Positions 45,922 to 58,453 of a stretch of DNA of 64,000 nucleotides are shown here, in pieces. Every line of letters starts with the position of its first letter. Within the stretch, counting starts at the first letter, position 1. The notes under the pieces are model-generated. The model worked only from the letters and a program-made list of their open reading frames with translations, was not told the origin of the DNA and did not search any database. The DNA is from Trueperella bernardiae (GTDB taxonomy: Bacteria > Actinomycetota > Actinomycetes > Actinomycetales > Actinomycetaceae). The position numbers were made by a program, and so were the translations under genes. The stretch is taken from positions 372,001 to 436,000 of the forward strand of contig NZ_LNIZ01000001.1 of the NCBI RefSeq assembly GCF_001469025.1. The letters are read 5' to 3'.

Positions 45922-46356
45922 CTAGGACTCGTTGCGGACAGGTGTAACGACCACGCGGGCGCCCTCCACGGACTGGATGACAACGGCCGAGCCCTCATCG
46001 ATCGGTTCGCCGGCGCACTTCGCGCTCCAAACTTCACCGCCGATCTTGACGCGTCCGGCGTTAGCGGTGATATCCGACAGGGCCTGACCGGTCCTACCCG
46101 CGAGGGCGTAAACGTTGGATTCGCCGCGCGAGGAATCGTTGACGTGCCTGCGCGCCCACGGGCGCACGAAGGCGATACCGAGCGTAGAGATGATGCCAAA
46201 GACGACGATCTGTAACGCAAGGGCCGACGGCGACGCGAGGGAGACGAAAAGCGCCGCGAGCGTTCCGGCCGAAAACATCATGAACAGGAAATCAACGGTG
46301 ATCGTTTCAACGATGAGCAAAGCTACCGTGATAATCGCCCAAATACCCCAGGCCAT
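45922..46356 (-). CDS. NfeD-like membrane protein
   Basis: 144 residues. Two or three N-terminal membrane segments (WGIWAIITVALLIVETITVDFLFMMFSAG, LQIVVFGIISTLGIAFV) are followed by a C-terminal OB-fold (GRTGQALSDITANAGRVKIGGEVWSAKC...VEGARVVVTPV). It is the partner of the downstream SPFH protein and the two form an operon, a conserved pairing with a role in membrane quality control or microdomain organisation. Confidence 0.93.
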   Translation of the reverse strand: MAWGIWAIITVALLIVETITVDFLFMMFSAGTLAALFVSLASPSALALQIVVFGIISTLGIAFVRPWARRHVNDSSRGESNVYALAGRTGQALSDITANAGRVKIGGEVWSAKCAGEPIDEGSAVVIQSVEGARVVVTPVRNES

Positions 46357-46415
46357 GGATAACCTCCTTGGTCAACTCCAGTATACGTGCAAGGCTGACG
46401 CTCGCGCCCGTCGAG

Positions 46416-47204
46416 CTACGACTGCCGCGCCCGTGCGGTGTAACGGCCGGCGTCAAGTGAGAGATCGACGTCGACACCGAACACGGACGACAGGGTCTCC
46501 GAGGTCATGACCTCCTCGAGCTCTCCAGCGGCGGCCACCTGCCCGTCCTTGAGCAGGAGGCCGTGGGTGAAGCCCTGCGGGATGTCCTCCACGTGGTGGG
46601 TGACGAGCACGATGACCGGCGCGTAGATGCCGCCCGCCAGCTGGGACAGCGAGGTGAGCAGCTGCTCGCGCCCGCCAAGGTCGAGGCCGGAGGCAGGCTC
46701 ATCCAGGACCAGCACCTCCGGGTCAGGCATGAGAGCGCGGGCGATGCCCACGCGCTTGCGCTCCCCCGAGGACAGGGTGCCCCACCGCTGATCGGCAAGC
46801 CCCGCAACACCGAGGGCATCGAGCAGGCCGAGCGCCCGCTCGTCATCGAGCTCCTCGTAGGACTCGCGCCACGTGCCCACCATGCCATAGGCCGCGCTGC
46901 GCACGACGTTGAGCACGGTTTCGGCGTCGTTGATGCGCTGGTCGAGCGCCGAGGATGCAAGTCCCACGAGCGGGTAGAGTTCGGAGACGTCGGTGTGCCC
47001 CAGCTGTTCGCCGATGATCGTCACCTTGCCCGACGTCGGGTGCATCCGCCCGGAAATGAGGCGGATGAGCGTGGTCTTGCCCGCGCCGTTCGGGCCGAGC
47101 ACTACCCAGCGCTCGCCTTCGTTGACCGACCAATCAATGCCATCGATGATGTGGCGCCCGCCGCGGCGGACAACCACGTTGCTTACCTGAAGTACGTCTC
47201 CCAT
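46416..47204 (-). CDS. ABC-transporter ATP-binding protein without an adjacent permease
   Basis: 262 residues. Walker A GPNGAGKTT, signature LSSGERKRVGIARAL, Walker B VLVLDEPASGLD and the switch His in VTHHVEDI are all present. The N-terminus VVRRGGRHIIDGIDWSVNEGERW is of the type seen in YbbA/ModF-like single ATPases. No membrane or substrate-binding partner lies beside it, so the transport target is unknown. Confidence 0.92.
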   Translation of the reverse strand: MGDVLQVSNVVVRRGGRHIIDGIDWSVNEGERWVVLGPNGAGKTTLIRLISGRMHPTSGKVTIIGEQLGHTDVSELYPLVGLASSALDQRINDAETVLNVVRSAAYGMVGTWRESYEELDDERALGLLDALGVAGLADQRWGTLSSGERKRVGIARALMPDPEVLVLDEPASGLDLGGREQLLTSLSQLAGGIYAPVIVLVTHHVEDIPQGFTHGLLLKDGQVAAAGELEEVMTSETLSSVFGVDVDLSLDAGRYTARARQS

Positions 47205-47277
47205 ATCAACCAGCCTAGTTTACGGAAGGGCCGGCGCGCTCGTCGCACGCCGACCCTCCTCGCGATTGGTCCGACTC

Positions 47278-48486
47278 TTAGCGGCCGAGGATGTCGTCGT
47301 AGAAGGCCATGGTCTTCACCGCAATGGATTCCCACGAGAAGTGGTCTTCCACGCGCTTACGCCCGGCCTTACCCATCTCCTTGGCGCGCTCCGGATCAGC
47401 GACCATGTCCGCCAGCGCCTGGCCCAGGTCCTTTTCGAACTTGTCCGGATAAAGCGGCGTGCCCGTGCCGTCCTGCTTCTGCTCGATCGGGACGAGAGTG
47501 CCCGTCACGCCGTGATCGATGCAGTCCGGGATGCCACCGGTGGCCGTGCCAACCACCGGCAGGCCCACCGCCATCGCCTCCAAGTTGACGATGCCGAGCG
47601 GCTCGTAAACGGAGGGGGTGACAAAGGTGGTCGAGCACGATTCGAGGGCCACGATCTTGTCATGCGGTAGGTGCTCGTCGATCCAGACCACGCCGGCGCG
47701 CGTCTTTTGCAGCTCCTCCACGAGCGCCCGGGTCTCTTCCAGGATCTCCGGGGTATCCGGGGCGCCGGCGCACAGGATCACCTGCACCTCCTCCGGCACG
47801 TAGCGCAGGGCGCGCAACAGGCCCGGCACGCCCTTCTGGCGCGTGATGCGGCCGACGAAGATGATCGTGGGCTGATCAGGATCCAGGCCGTAGGAGCGGA
47901 AGTACTCGCGGGCCTTGTCCCACTCCTCCTGCGTCTGCGGGGCCTTCCAGTCATCGAGGTCAATGCCGTTGTGGATCACCCGCACCTTGTCCGGATCCAC
48001 GTTCGGGTAGGCGCGCAGGATGTCGTCACGCATGCCGTTGGAGACGGCCACGATGCCGTCAGCCGCCTCGTAGGCGGTCTTCTCGATCCAGGACGAGACC
48101 TCGTAGCCGCCACCGAGCTGCTCACGCTTCCAGGGGCGCAGCGGTTCGAGGGAGTGGGCTGAGATGACGTGCGGGATACCGTACATGAGCTTGGACAGGT
48201 GGCCGGCCATGTTGGCATACCACGTATGGGAGTGGACGAGGTCCGCCTCCCCCGTCTTGTCGGCGATCAGAAGATCCACTCCCAGCGTCTTGAGCGTGCC
48301 GTTCGCGTCGGCCAGCTCAACCACATTGGTGTACCCGTGGACGCCCTCCTCCTCGCGCGGGCCATCGAAAGCGTGGACGTGAACCTCTGCGTGTGCGCGA
48401 AGAACCTTCGCCAATTCGGTGACGTGTACGCCCGCTCCGCCATACACGTGAGGCGGGTATTCGCGAGTGAGCAGATCGACTCTCAT
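47278..48486 (-). CDS. glgA: Glycogen synthase / alpha-maltose-1-phosphate synthase type GlgA
   Basis: 402 residues from ATG 48486 with AAAGGA upstream. A GT-B glycosyltransferase of family GT4 as found in actinobacteria: DLLTREYPPHVYGGAGVHV at the N-terminus, HSHTWYANMAGHL, FVGRITRQKG, and SVYEPLGIVNLEAMAVGLPVVGT with the catalytic Glu. In mycobacteria the same family (GlgM) makes maltose-1-phosphate from ADP-glucose, so that activity is also possible. It is divergent from glgC. Confidence 0.95.
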   Translation of the reverse strand: MRVDLLTREYPPHVYGGAGVHVTELAKVLRAHAEVHVHAFDGPREEEGVHGYTNVVELADANGTLKTLGVDLLIADKTGEADLVHSHTWYANMAGHLSKLMYGIPHVISAHSLEPLRPWKREQLGGGYEVSSWIEKTAYEAADGIVAVSNGMRDDILRAYPNVDPDKVRVIHNGIDLDDWKAPQTQEEWDKAREYFRSYGLDPDQPTIIFVGRITRQKGVPGLLRALRYVPEEVQVILCAGAPDTPEILEETRALVEELQKTRAGVVWIDEHLPHDKIVALESCSTTFVTPSVYEPLGIVNLEAMAVGLPVVGTATGGIPDCIDHGVTGTLVPIEQKQDGTGTPLYPDKFEKDLGQALADMVADPERAKEMGKAGRKRVEDHFSWESIAVKTMAFYDDILGR

Positions 48487-48593
48487 CGGGTTTCCTTTCC
48501 TAAAGATGAACGCCTCTTTAAGCCTATCGTCAAAGCTTGGGCAATTCGTTAGAACGGACAAATTCGTCGGCCCAACCGGATATGGTTAGGAAT

Positions 48594-49841
48594 ATGAGAT
48601 CAAATCCACGTGTACTTGCCATTGTCCTTGCGGGAGGCGAAGGAAAGCGCCTCATGCCGCTTACGCAGGATCGCGCTAAGCCGGCGGTCCCTTTCGGCGG
48701 CACGTACCGCCTCATCGATTTTTCGCTGTCCAACATCGTCAACTCGGGCTACCTGAAGATCGTGGTGTTGACGCAGTACAAGTCGCACTCGCTTGACCGC
48801 CACATTTCCAAGACGTGGCGCATGTCGAGCCTGCTGGGCAACTACGTCTCCCCGGTCCCGGCTCAGCAGCGCGTGTCGAAGGAGTGGTTCTCCGGCTCGG
48901 CGGACGCGATCTTCCAGTCGCTCAATATCCTCGACGACGAGCGGCCCGATTACGTCCTTATCACGGGCGCGGACAACATCTACCGCATGGACTTCTCCCA
49001 GATGGTCCGCCAGCATATCGACACGGGCGTGGGGATGACGATTTCCGGTATTCGCCAGCCGATTGAGATGTCCACGTCTTTCGGCGTGATCGATACCGAT
49101 CCGAACAACTCGAAGATGGTCCGCCAGTTCCTTGAGAAGCCCGCTCAGGTGGACGGCCTGCCGGATTCCCCGAACGAGATCCTCGCATCGATGGGTAACT
49201 ACGTCGTCACCGCTGACGCGCTTTACCAGGTGTTGCACGAGGACGCGGACAACCTCGAGTCCAAGCACGACATGGGCGGCGACATCGTGCCGAAGTTCGT
49301 GGAGAACGGCGACTGCGGCGTCTACGACTTCACGTTCAACGACGTGCCCGGCTCCACCGAACGCGATCGCAACTACTGGCGCGACGTCGGCACGATCGAC
49401 ATGTTCCACGAAGCGAACATGGACCTCATCTCGGTCAACCCGATCTTCAACCTGTACAACGACAAGTGGCCGCTCTACACCGGCTACACCGGCCTTCCGC
49501 CGGCCAAGTTCGTCTACGGTCACCGCGAACGCCTAGGCCACGCGCTCGATTCGATCATCGCCCCCGGCGTCATCATCTCCGGCGGCGAGGTCCTCGGCTC
49601 GGTGCTCTCCCCGCATGTGCGTGTGAATTCGTGGTCTTCGGTACGCGATTCGGTGCTGTTCGACGGCGTCAACGTTGGCCGCAACGCCACCGTGGTCGGC
49701 GCAATCCTGGACAAGTATGTCCAGGTGGACGAGGGCGCCCAGGTGGGTATCGATCACGAACACGACCGGGCTCGTGGCTTCCACATTTCCGACGGCGGAA
49801 TCGTGGTGGTCCCGAAGGGCATGCGCGTCACGATGCACTAA
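48594..49841 (+). CDS. glgC: Glucose-1-phosphate adenylyltransferase
   Basis: 415 residues from ATG 48594; a second in-frame ATG lies 12 bases upstream. It makes ADP-glucose for glycogen or maltoside synthesis. Signatures are [36 protein letters not shown], and [17 protein letters not shown], with a C-terminal left-handed beta-helix ([21 protein letters not shown]). It shares a 107-base divergent region with glgA and ends at a hairpin terminator. Confidence 0.97.
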   Translation: MRSNPRVLAIVLAGGEGKRLMPLTQDRAKPAVPFGGTYRLIDFSLSNIVNSGYLKIVVLTQYKSHSLDRHISKTWRMSSLLGNYVSPVPAQQRVSKEWFSGSADAIFQSLNILDDERPDYVLITGADNIYRMDFSQMVRQHIDTGVGMTISGIRQPIEMSTSFGVIDTDPNNSKMVRQFLEKPAQVDGLPDSPNEILASMGNYVVTADALYQVLHEDADNLESKHDMGGDIVPKFVENGDCGVYDFTFNDVPGSTERDRNYWRDVGTIDMFHEANMDLISVNPIFNLYNDKWPLYTGYTGLPPAKFVYGHRERLGHALDSIIAPGVIISGGEVLGSVLSPHVRVNSWSSVRDSVLFDGVNVGRNATVVGAILDKYVQVDEGAQVGIDHEHDRARGFHISDGGIVVVPKGMRVTMH

Positions 49842-49854
49842 GCACATCGGCAGA

Positions 49855-49884
49855 AAGTGGGGGTAGCCTCGGGCGCCCCCACTT
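49855..49884 (+). terminator. Terminator after glgC
   Basis: Inverted repeat AAGTGGGGG / CCCCCACTT with a 12-base loop, 13 bases past the glgC stop. It is followed by CGCTGTTAG with few T residues, so it is a moderate call. Confidence 0.6.
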
Positions 49885-49938
49885 CGCTGTTAGTGACATG
49901 GCGAGACGTAGATGTGGCGCGGCGACTAGCCTAGAGGC

Positions 49939-50865
49939 ATGTTGCATCGTTTCTCGCTCGTGGCCCCGCACCCCATCCCGGCATCGTTGTGCCATCATGT
50001 GCGGCTGGCGATTGAGGATGTGACCTCCGATTACGACGCGCGGCCGGTCGCCACAGTTGGCCTGCACGCCCACACCTGGCTCTTTGACGGCCCAGACGAG
50101 GACGCCCCGGGTAGCTACGGTTCGCGCTACGCTTCCCGTGCCGAGTTCTACGACGAGCTGCGCGGCCCGGCGATCGCGCTTGCGATCGATTCGGCGCTCA
50201 TCGCCGGCCCGATGGCGAAGGCCGGCCCGGCGGCGATCGTCACTGATGTTGACTCCACGTTCATTACCACCGAGGTCATTGAGATGCTGGCGGCCCATGC
50301 CGGCGCCGAGGAGGAGGTCCGGGCGGTGACTGAGGCCGCGATGCGCGGTGAACTCGACTTTGCCGAGTCCCTGGCCCACCGGGTGGCCAAGCTCGCCGGC
50401 GTGAGCGAGGGGGTTTTCGGCCACGTGCTGGCCGAGGTGCAGCTGACCCCGGGCGCGCAGAGGCTCGTCAGGGCCGTCCACGCCCGCGGGGGCAGGTTCG
50501 GCCTGGTCTCGGGCGGCTTTACCGAGGTGGTCGGTCCGCTCGCGGAGCGCGAGGGGATCGACCGCTTCGTCGCGAACGGCCTCGAGGTCGAATCCGGCGC
50601 TCTCACTGGGCGCACCTACGGCCCGGTCATCGACAGCGCCGCCAAGGTCGCCGCGATCGAGGGCTGGGATCGCGAGTGGGGCATCGAACAGGATATGGTG
50701 CTGTGTGCCGGGGACGGCGCGAACGACCTGCCGATGATGCGACGCGCGGGGCTCGGCGTGGCCTTCCAGGGCAAGCCGATCGTGCGCGAGCAGGCCGACT
50801 GCGCGGTCAGCTTCCCGCGCCTGGATGCGATCGCGGCCCTCGTGGGGTGGGACATCGATGCCTAG
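49939..50865 (+). CDS. serB: Phosphoserine phosphatase
   Basis: 308 residues. Last step of serine synthesis. The first 110 residues are a degenerate ACT-like region. The HAD phosphatase then has motif I VTDVDSTFITTEVIE (nucleophile and acid Asp), motif II VSGGFTEVV, the Lys in DSAAKVAAI and motif III CAGDGANDLPMMRRAGLGVAF. The overlapping downstream small gene begins inside its last codons. Confidence 0.95.
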   Translation: MLHRFSLVAPHPIPASLCHHVRLAIEDVTSDYDARPVATVGLHAHTWLFDGPDEDAPGSYGSRYASRAEFYDELRGPAIALAIDSALIAGPMAKAGPAAIVTDVDSTFITTEVIEMLAAHAGAEEEVRAVTEAAMRGELDFAESLAHRVAKLAGVSEGVFGHVLAEVQLTPGAQRLVRAVHARGGRFGLVSGGFTEVVGPLAEREGIDRFVANGLEVESGALTGRTYGPVIDSAAKVAAIEGWDREWGIEQDMVLCAGDGANDLPMMRRAGLGVAFQGKPIVREQADCAVSFPRLDAIAALVGWDIDA

Positions 50866-51070
50866 TCCCATGTGTCCATTGCGTTTCGGGGAGCCGTGCA
50901 CCCTGTGCCAGCTCTACGTGACGGGCCCGGAGGATTGCCAGACCGTCAAGCTCGTCATGGAGGATCCGGAGCTGCGCGCGGAGTGGGCGGCGCGCCGGGC
51001 CGAATACAACCGCGCCAAGCGGGGAGGCTCGACACAACCCCGGAACGTGGACCCACCCAGACCCATATAG
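50858..51070 (+). CDS. Small conserved Cys-containing protein overlapping serB
   Basis: 70 residues. It starts at the ATG inside the last codons of serB (8-base overlap). The N-terminus MCPLRFGEPCTLCQLYVTGP carries three Cys in a C-x7-C-x2-C arrangement and resembles short actinobacterial proteins of unknown function found next to serB. The rest is charged (ELRAEWAARRAEYNRAKRGG). The coupling suggests co-expression with SerB. A metal-binding role is only a guess from the cysteines. Confidence 0.75.
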   Translation: MPSPMCPLRFGEPCTLCQLYVTGPEDCQTVKLVMEDPELRAEWAARRAEYNRAKRGGSTQPRNVDPPRPI

Positions 51071-51145
51071 CAATCGGCAACCGGTATATTCCAGAAAACT
51101 GTCGCGCCGCGACCCGCCCTACCTCGGTACCGATCTGCCCAGCGT

Positions 51146-51463
51146 TTAGCTATTGCCGCAGGACACTGGAGACTCTCTGCGGCATGACACAACGGACAGC
51201 CCAGCGCCGATCGCAGCCCCGAGGTTGAAGATCCACAGGAATCCCGTGGGCGCCAAGGCCATGATGCTAAAACCGACGACCATTGCCCACGGCGCGCTCT
51301 TGATCCACCCTGCACATACTGTGATCGCGCCGGCAACAGCCGCGATAACGAACGGGTAGAGTTCGGTGGTTCCGCCCTGGTAAATAAATGCGACGTACGT
51401 GCCGTAGGCAACACCGCCGAGCCCGAAGAGGAAGGCGATTGCGAGAGCGACGTTGAGTTTCAT
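51146..51463 (-). CDS. Small integral membrane protein
   Basis: 105 residues from the ATG of MKLNVALAIAFLFGLGGVAYG; AAGGGCG lies upstream. Three membrane segments are likely (about 3-23, 35-54, 60-82), with a C-terminal hydrophilic Cys-containing tail (VSCRRESPVSCGNS). I recognise no family. Its codon use and GC are less typical than its neighbours. Confidence 0.6.
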   Translation of the reverse strand: MKLNVALAIAFLFGLGGVAYGTYVAFIYQGGTTELYPFVIAAVAGAITVCAGWIKSAPWAMVVGFSIMALAPTGFLWIFNLGAAIGAGLSVVSCRRESPVSCGNS

Positions 51464-51827
51464 AGTATCGCCCTTCACCACGTACTAGAACTACTGGTCT
51501 TTGATGCCGTCGCCATATGCGTGCCGGGACAAGCGCGGCTTTGCCAAAATGATACCCAATGTGCCCCATTGAACTGAGAAGTGTGCGTATTGCGAAGTTC
51601 AATGGCCTGCCATCTTGAGGTGGCATTACACCAGAGCCAATCGGTATGGAACGTGCCCGAAGATCTACCGACCACAGTCGATGATGGCGTCCTATCCAGA
51701 CGTGTAAGGGGCGGCTTGTTAGCGTGATTCCATGGCACACCGAATCATCTGTAGAGCCTGAATACCGCCCACGCTCGTGACGATGCATACGCCCGTCCCG
51801 TAGCTCTCAGGGCTACGCCTTGCGTTG
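51464..51827. other. Non-coding or decayed stretch
   Basis: About 360 bases with lower GC than the surroundings and only short, low-quality frames in all six readings. It may contain the promoter of the small membrane protein. I see no RNA gene, repeat or insertion-sequence end in it. Confidence 0.5.
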
Positions 51828-52306
51828 CTACATCGGCGCCCGGATGAAGGCCTGCAGCGGGAGCGAACCAAGGGATAGCTCCTCCCACGCGTGACCGCCA
51901 CCGAAGATCACCGCCCCCGCCGTCGGGAAGCCCGAAGCGAAGCCGGCCTCGCCCACCCGGTCCCACAGCTGGTAGGACACGGCGGACATGGTCGGCTCGT
52001 GCCCGACCACCATGACCACCCGCCCATTTGCCGCCACGCGTAGCAGCTCCACGACGTCGTCCCCGCCGGCCGAATACAGGCTCGGCTCCACGAAGCGTTC
52101 CTTGACGACCAGTCCGCCCGAGGTCAACGACTCGAGGGTCTGGAGGGTGCGGGCGGCATCGGAGACGAAGAGCTGGTCGACCTCACCCACGGCGCGGTCG
52201 ATCGCTCCCCGACGAAGCCGGCCTGCCGGCGTCCGTGGTCGGTGAGCGGGCGGGCGTGATCGGGCGAGCCGTGTCCGGCCTTAGCGTGGCGCATGATGAT
52301 GAGCAT
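51828..52306 (-). pseudogene. sixA: SixA-type phosphohistidine phosphatase, broken by a one-base frameshift
   Basis: The N-terminal frame from 52306 has the RHG motif MRHAKAGHGSPDHARPLTDH, then continues GRRQAGFVGE and goes out of register. The C-terminal frame from about 52203 has LFVSDAARTLQTLESL and VMVVGHEPTMSAV, the second catalytic His region. Inserting one base next to GGGGAG near 52204 joins them as GFVGEAIDRAVGEVDQL, giving about 159 residues, the normal size. So a single-base deletion (or a sequence error) interrupts an otherwise intact gene. Confidence 0.85.
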
Positions 52307-52315
52307 GGCTCCAGC

Positions 52316-53932
<1,617 letters not shown>

Positions 53933-54028
53933 TACCCCAGTCTAACGGGAGCGGGCTTGCGCGCCCGAGTCAGTACTTGTCGGATGGGCAGGATAGACTC
54001 GTGGCAAAGAACACGAAAGGGGCCTGGC

Positions 54029-54907
54029 ATGACCTTCAATGACAACGCTCAGCTCAACACGTCCGGGGTGAGCAGGGGCCGACGCGGCGCCGCAGTTGGC
54101 GGAATCGGAGGCTTTGGCCTGGTGGGAGTGGTCATCTACTTCCTCCTCACCGGCACCCTGCCCGATTTCGGCCAGTCCTACCAGGCACCCGTCCAGAGCG
54201 AAGACACGTCGGCAAGCCTGGAGCAGATGTGCCAAACGGGCGCAGACGCCAACAAGTACGTGGAGTGCCGCATGGTGGGCGGGAAGAACTCCATCGACGA
54301 CTTCTGGGGCCGCCAGACCCCCGAGGAGCTGGGTATCCGCTACCGCCCGGCCTCGCTCAACCTCTTCTCCGGCCAGGTCTCCACCGCGTGCGGCGCGGGA
54401 TCATCGCAAACCGGGCCCTTCTACTGCCCGGGCGATCAGACGATCTACATCGACGTCACGTTCTTCGACCAGCTCGAAAGCCTTGGCGCGGACAACGCCC
54501 CGCTGGCCCAGCTTTACATCCTTGCCCACGAATACGGCCACCACATGCAGCTGCTGACGGGCGACTTGAACAAGATCGATCATCGCTCCAGTGGCGAGGA
54601 CTCCTCTATGGTCCGCTCCGAGCTGCAGGCCGACTGCCTGGCGGGCGCCTGGATCCACAACGCCGCCACCACCACCGATGCCAACGGCAATACGTTCATG
54701 AAGCAGCCCACCCAGGAGGAGTTGCGTGCCGCGCTGAACGCCGCCCAGGCCGTGGGCGATGACCGGATCTACGAAAACGCGGGCCTGCAGGCCAACCCGG
54801 ACAACTTCTCCCACGGCTCTGCCGAGAAGCGCATGGAGTGGCTCACCCGCGGTATCAACGGGGGCACATACGAAACGTGCGACACCTGGAGCGTCGCACA
54901 TCCGTAA
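54029..54907 (+). CDS. Neutral zinc metallopeptidase (YpfJ-like)
   Basis: 292 residues from ATG 54029 with GAAAGGGG upstream. A single N-terminal membrane segment (about 28-46, GGIGGFGLVGVVIYFLLTG) anchors it with the catalytic part outside. The zinc site HEYGHH is near residue 171 with a downstream Glu in SELQADCLAGAW. A conserved VEFFWGR-like segment appears as IDDFWGRQTP, and GPFYCPGDQTIYIDVTFF is typical of the family. Four Cys may form disulfides outside the cell. Substrate unknown. Confidence 0.93.
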   Translation: MTFNDNAQLNTSGVSRGRRGAAVGGIGGFGLVGVVIYFLLTGTLPDFGQSYQAPVQSEDTSASLEQMCQTGADANKYVECRMVGGKNSIDDFWGRQTPEELGIRYRPASLNLFSGQVSTACGAGSSQTGPFYCPGDQTIYIDVTFFDQLESLGADNAPLAQLYILAHEYGHHMQLLTGDLNKIDHRSSGEDSSMVRSELQADCLAGAWIHNAATTTDANGNTFMKQPTQEELRAALNAAQAVGDDRIYENAGLQANPDNFSHGSAEKRMEWLTRGINGGTYETCDTWSVAHP

Positions 54908-54912
54908 AGCGT

Positions 54913-55269
54913 CTACTTGACGATCGAGATCCCGGTCGCCTCGGCGGCCTCTTCGAGTGAGCCAAGGTTGACCACGTCGGTGAATCCTTGCTCCTCCATG
55001 TGGGCCTTGGCCTGCCCGGCGCGGTTGCCCGAGCGGCAGTAGAGCAGGTACTGCTCGTCCTTATCGAGCTCCGCGATCCCCGACGCGAATTCCCCGGAAT
55101 TCCAATCGAGGTGGAGGGCGCCATCCAGGTGGCCGGCGTCGTACTCCTCGAGGGTGCGTACGTCGATCACCACGGCGTCGCCCGAAAACTCCTCCGAGGT
55201 GATCGGCGAATTGGACGAGCAGGCGCTCAGGCTCAACATGAGAGCGGCAAGAGCCGCGACGCGTCTCAT
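54913..55269 (-). CDS. Rhodanese-domain lipoprotein at the end of the suf operon
   Basis: 118 residues from ATG 55269, overlapping the sufT stop (ATGA). A short signal peptide ends in the lipobox LSACSS (Cys about residue 17), so Lgt would modify it. The single rhodanese domain has VIDVRTLEEYDAGHLDGALHL, the active-site Cys in LLYCRSGNRAGQA and a GFTDVVNL-like strand. An exported sulfurtransferase-like protein coupled to an Fe-S assembly operon is unexpected. Confidence 0.9.
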   Translation of the reverse strand: MRRVAALAALMLSLSACSSNSPITSEEFSGDAVVIDVRTLEEYDAGHLDGALHLDWNSGEFASGIAELDKDEQYLLYCRSGNRAGQAKAHMEEQGFTDVVNLGSLEEAAEATGISIVK

Positions 55270-55589
55270 ACGTTGAAGCCTAGGGCTCGCAGCTGGTCGC
55301 GCCCGTCGTCGGTGATGCGCTCCGGGCCCCACGGCGGGAGCCACACCCAGTTGATCCGGAGGTCATCCACGAGCCCGGCCACCGCCTGGCGCGCCTGCTC
55401 CTCAATGACGTCAGTGAGCGGGCATGCGGCTGAGGTAAGGGTCATGTCCGCGATCGCGGTGTTGCCATCGAGCGTGACGCCGTACAGCAGGCCGAGGTCA
55501 ACAATGTTGATGCCCAATTCGGGGTCGATGACGTCGCGTAACGCTTCTTCGATGTCTGCGACGTTCGGTGGTGTCTGAGTCACTGCCAT
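55266..55589 (-). CDS. sufT: SufT, MIP18/DUF59-family Fe-S assembly factor
   Basis: 107 residues. The DUF59 pattern is VIDPELGINIVDLGLLYGVTLDG, then MTLTSAACPLTDVIEEQ with the conserved Cys, and LRINWVWLPPWGPERITDDGR. It assists Fe-S cluster transfer or maturation and commonly follows sufU in actinobacteria. It overlaps the rhodanese gene by 4 bases and lies 15 bases after sufU. Confidence 0.94.
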   Translation of the reverse strand: MAVTQTPPNVADIEEALRDVIDPELGINIVDLGLLYGVTLDGNTAIADMTLTSAACPLTDVIEEQARQAVAGLVDDLRINWVWLPPWGPERITDDGRDQLRALGFNV

Positions 55590-55604
55590 CTCCTATTCTT
55601 GGCC

Positions 55605-56045
55605 CTACTCGAGGGCCTGGTCCGTTGCGTCGCGCAATGCCATCCATCCCAGCAGCGCGCATTTGATTCGCATGGGGAACTTGGACACGCCTTGGAAGGC
55701 CGAGGCGTCCTCGAGCAGGTCGGCGTCCTCGTCCGAGATCGCCCCGCCCTGCTGGTCCATCATGTGGCGGAAGGTGTGGTAGAGCAGGTCGAATTCCTCC
55801 ACCGTCTTGCCGTCCACGAGCTCGGCCATGATCGAGATTGACGCCTGCGAGATCGAGCACCCGTGCCCGTCCCAGGCCAGGGCGATCTTGCCGTCCTCGA
55901 TGTTGACCTGCATGGTGACCTGGTCGCCACACGTGGGGTTGACCTGGAAGGATTCCCCCGCCGGGTCGGTCAGGCTCCCTTCGCCGTGGCGTTCGCGCGC
56001 GGCGTCGAGAATGATCTCCTGGTACATCTGTTCGAGTTCGTTCAT
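55605..56045 (-). CDS. sufU: SufU, zinc-dependent sulfur acceptor of SufS
   Basis: 146 residues. The three ligand/acceptor cysteines are visible: Cys39 in NPTCGDQV with Asp41, Cys63 in GHGCSISQAS and Cys129 in RIKCALLGW. SufU takes persulfide sulfur from SufS and passes it to SufBCD. It lies 4 bases after sufS. Confidence 0.96.
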   Translation of the reverse strand: MNELEQMYQEIILDAARERHGEGSLTDPAGESFQVNPTCGDQVTMQVNIEDGKIALAWDGHGCSISQASISIMAELVDGKTVEEFDLLYHTFRHMMDQQGGAISDEDADLLEDASAFQGVSKFPMRIKCALLGWMALRDATDQALE

Positions 56046-56049
56046 CGCC

Positions 56050-58112
<2,063 letters not shown>

Positions 58113-58144
58113 GAGTTTTCTTCTTTTCTCTTGAGGATCAATAG

Positions 58145-58453
58145 TTACAGCGTGAGGAGGACGCTTTCGCCGTCCACCCGCACCGGATAGGTCTGGATCG
58201 GCACGGTGGCCGGTGGGGAGAGCGGCTCGCCAGTTTCCACACTGAAAGCCGCGCCATGACGGGTGCATTCGATTTCGTCATCGAAGACCTCGCCCAGGGA
58301 GAGCTTGAAACGCCCGTGCGAGCACTGATCATCCATGGCGAACCAGCGCCCGGCCTCCGTGTGGATCACCGCGATGTCCTTGCCATCCATGGTGAATCCC
58401 TCCACGGTTCCGGGTGCCACATCCGACACGGAGCAGATTGGCCGTTCGCTCAT
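58145..58453 (-). CDS. Rieske-type [2Fe-2S] ferredoxin of the suf operon
   Basis: 102 residues. The Rieske ligands are Cys44-x-His46 (CSHGRF) and Cys63-x2-His66 (CTRHGAAF), in a soluble protein without membrane segment, similar to non-haem oxygenase ferredoxins. Genes of this type sit between sufD and sufC in many actinobacteria; a role in electron supply to assembly is plausible. It overlaps sufD by 4 bases. Confidence 0.95.
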   Translation of the reverse strand: MSERPICSVSDVAPGTVEGFTMDGKDIAVIHTEAGRWFAMDDQCSHGRFKLSLGEVFDDEIECTRHGAAFSVETGEPLSPPATVPIQTYPVRVDGESVLLTL

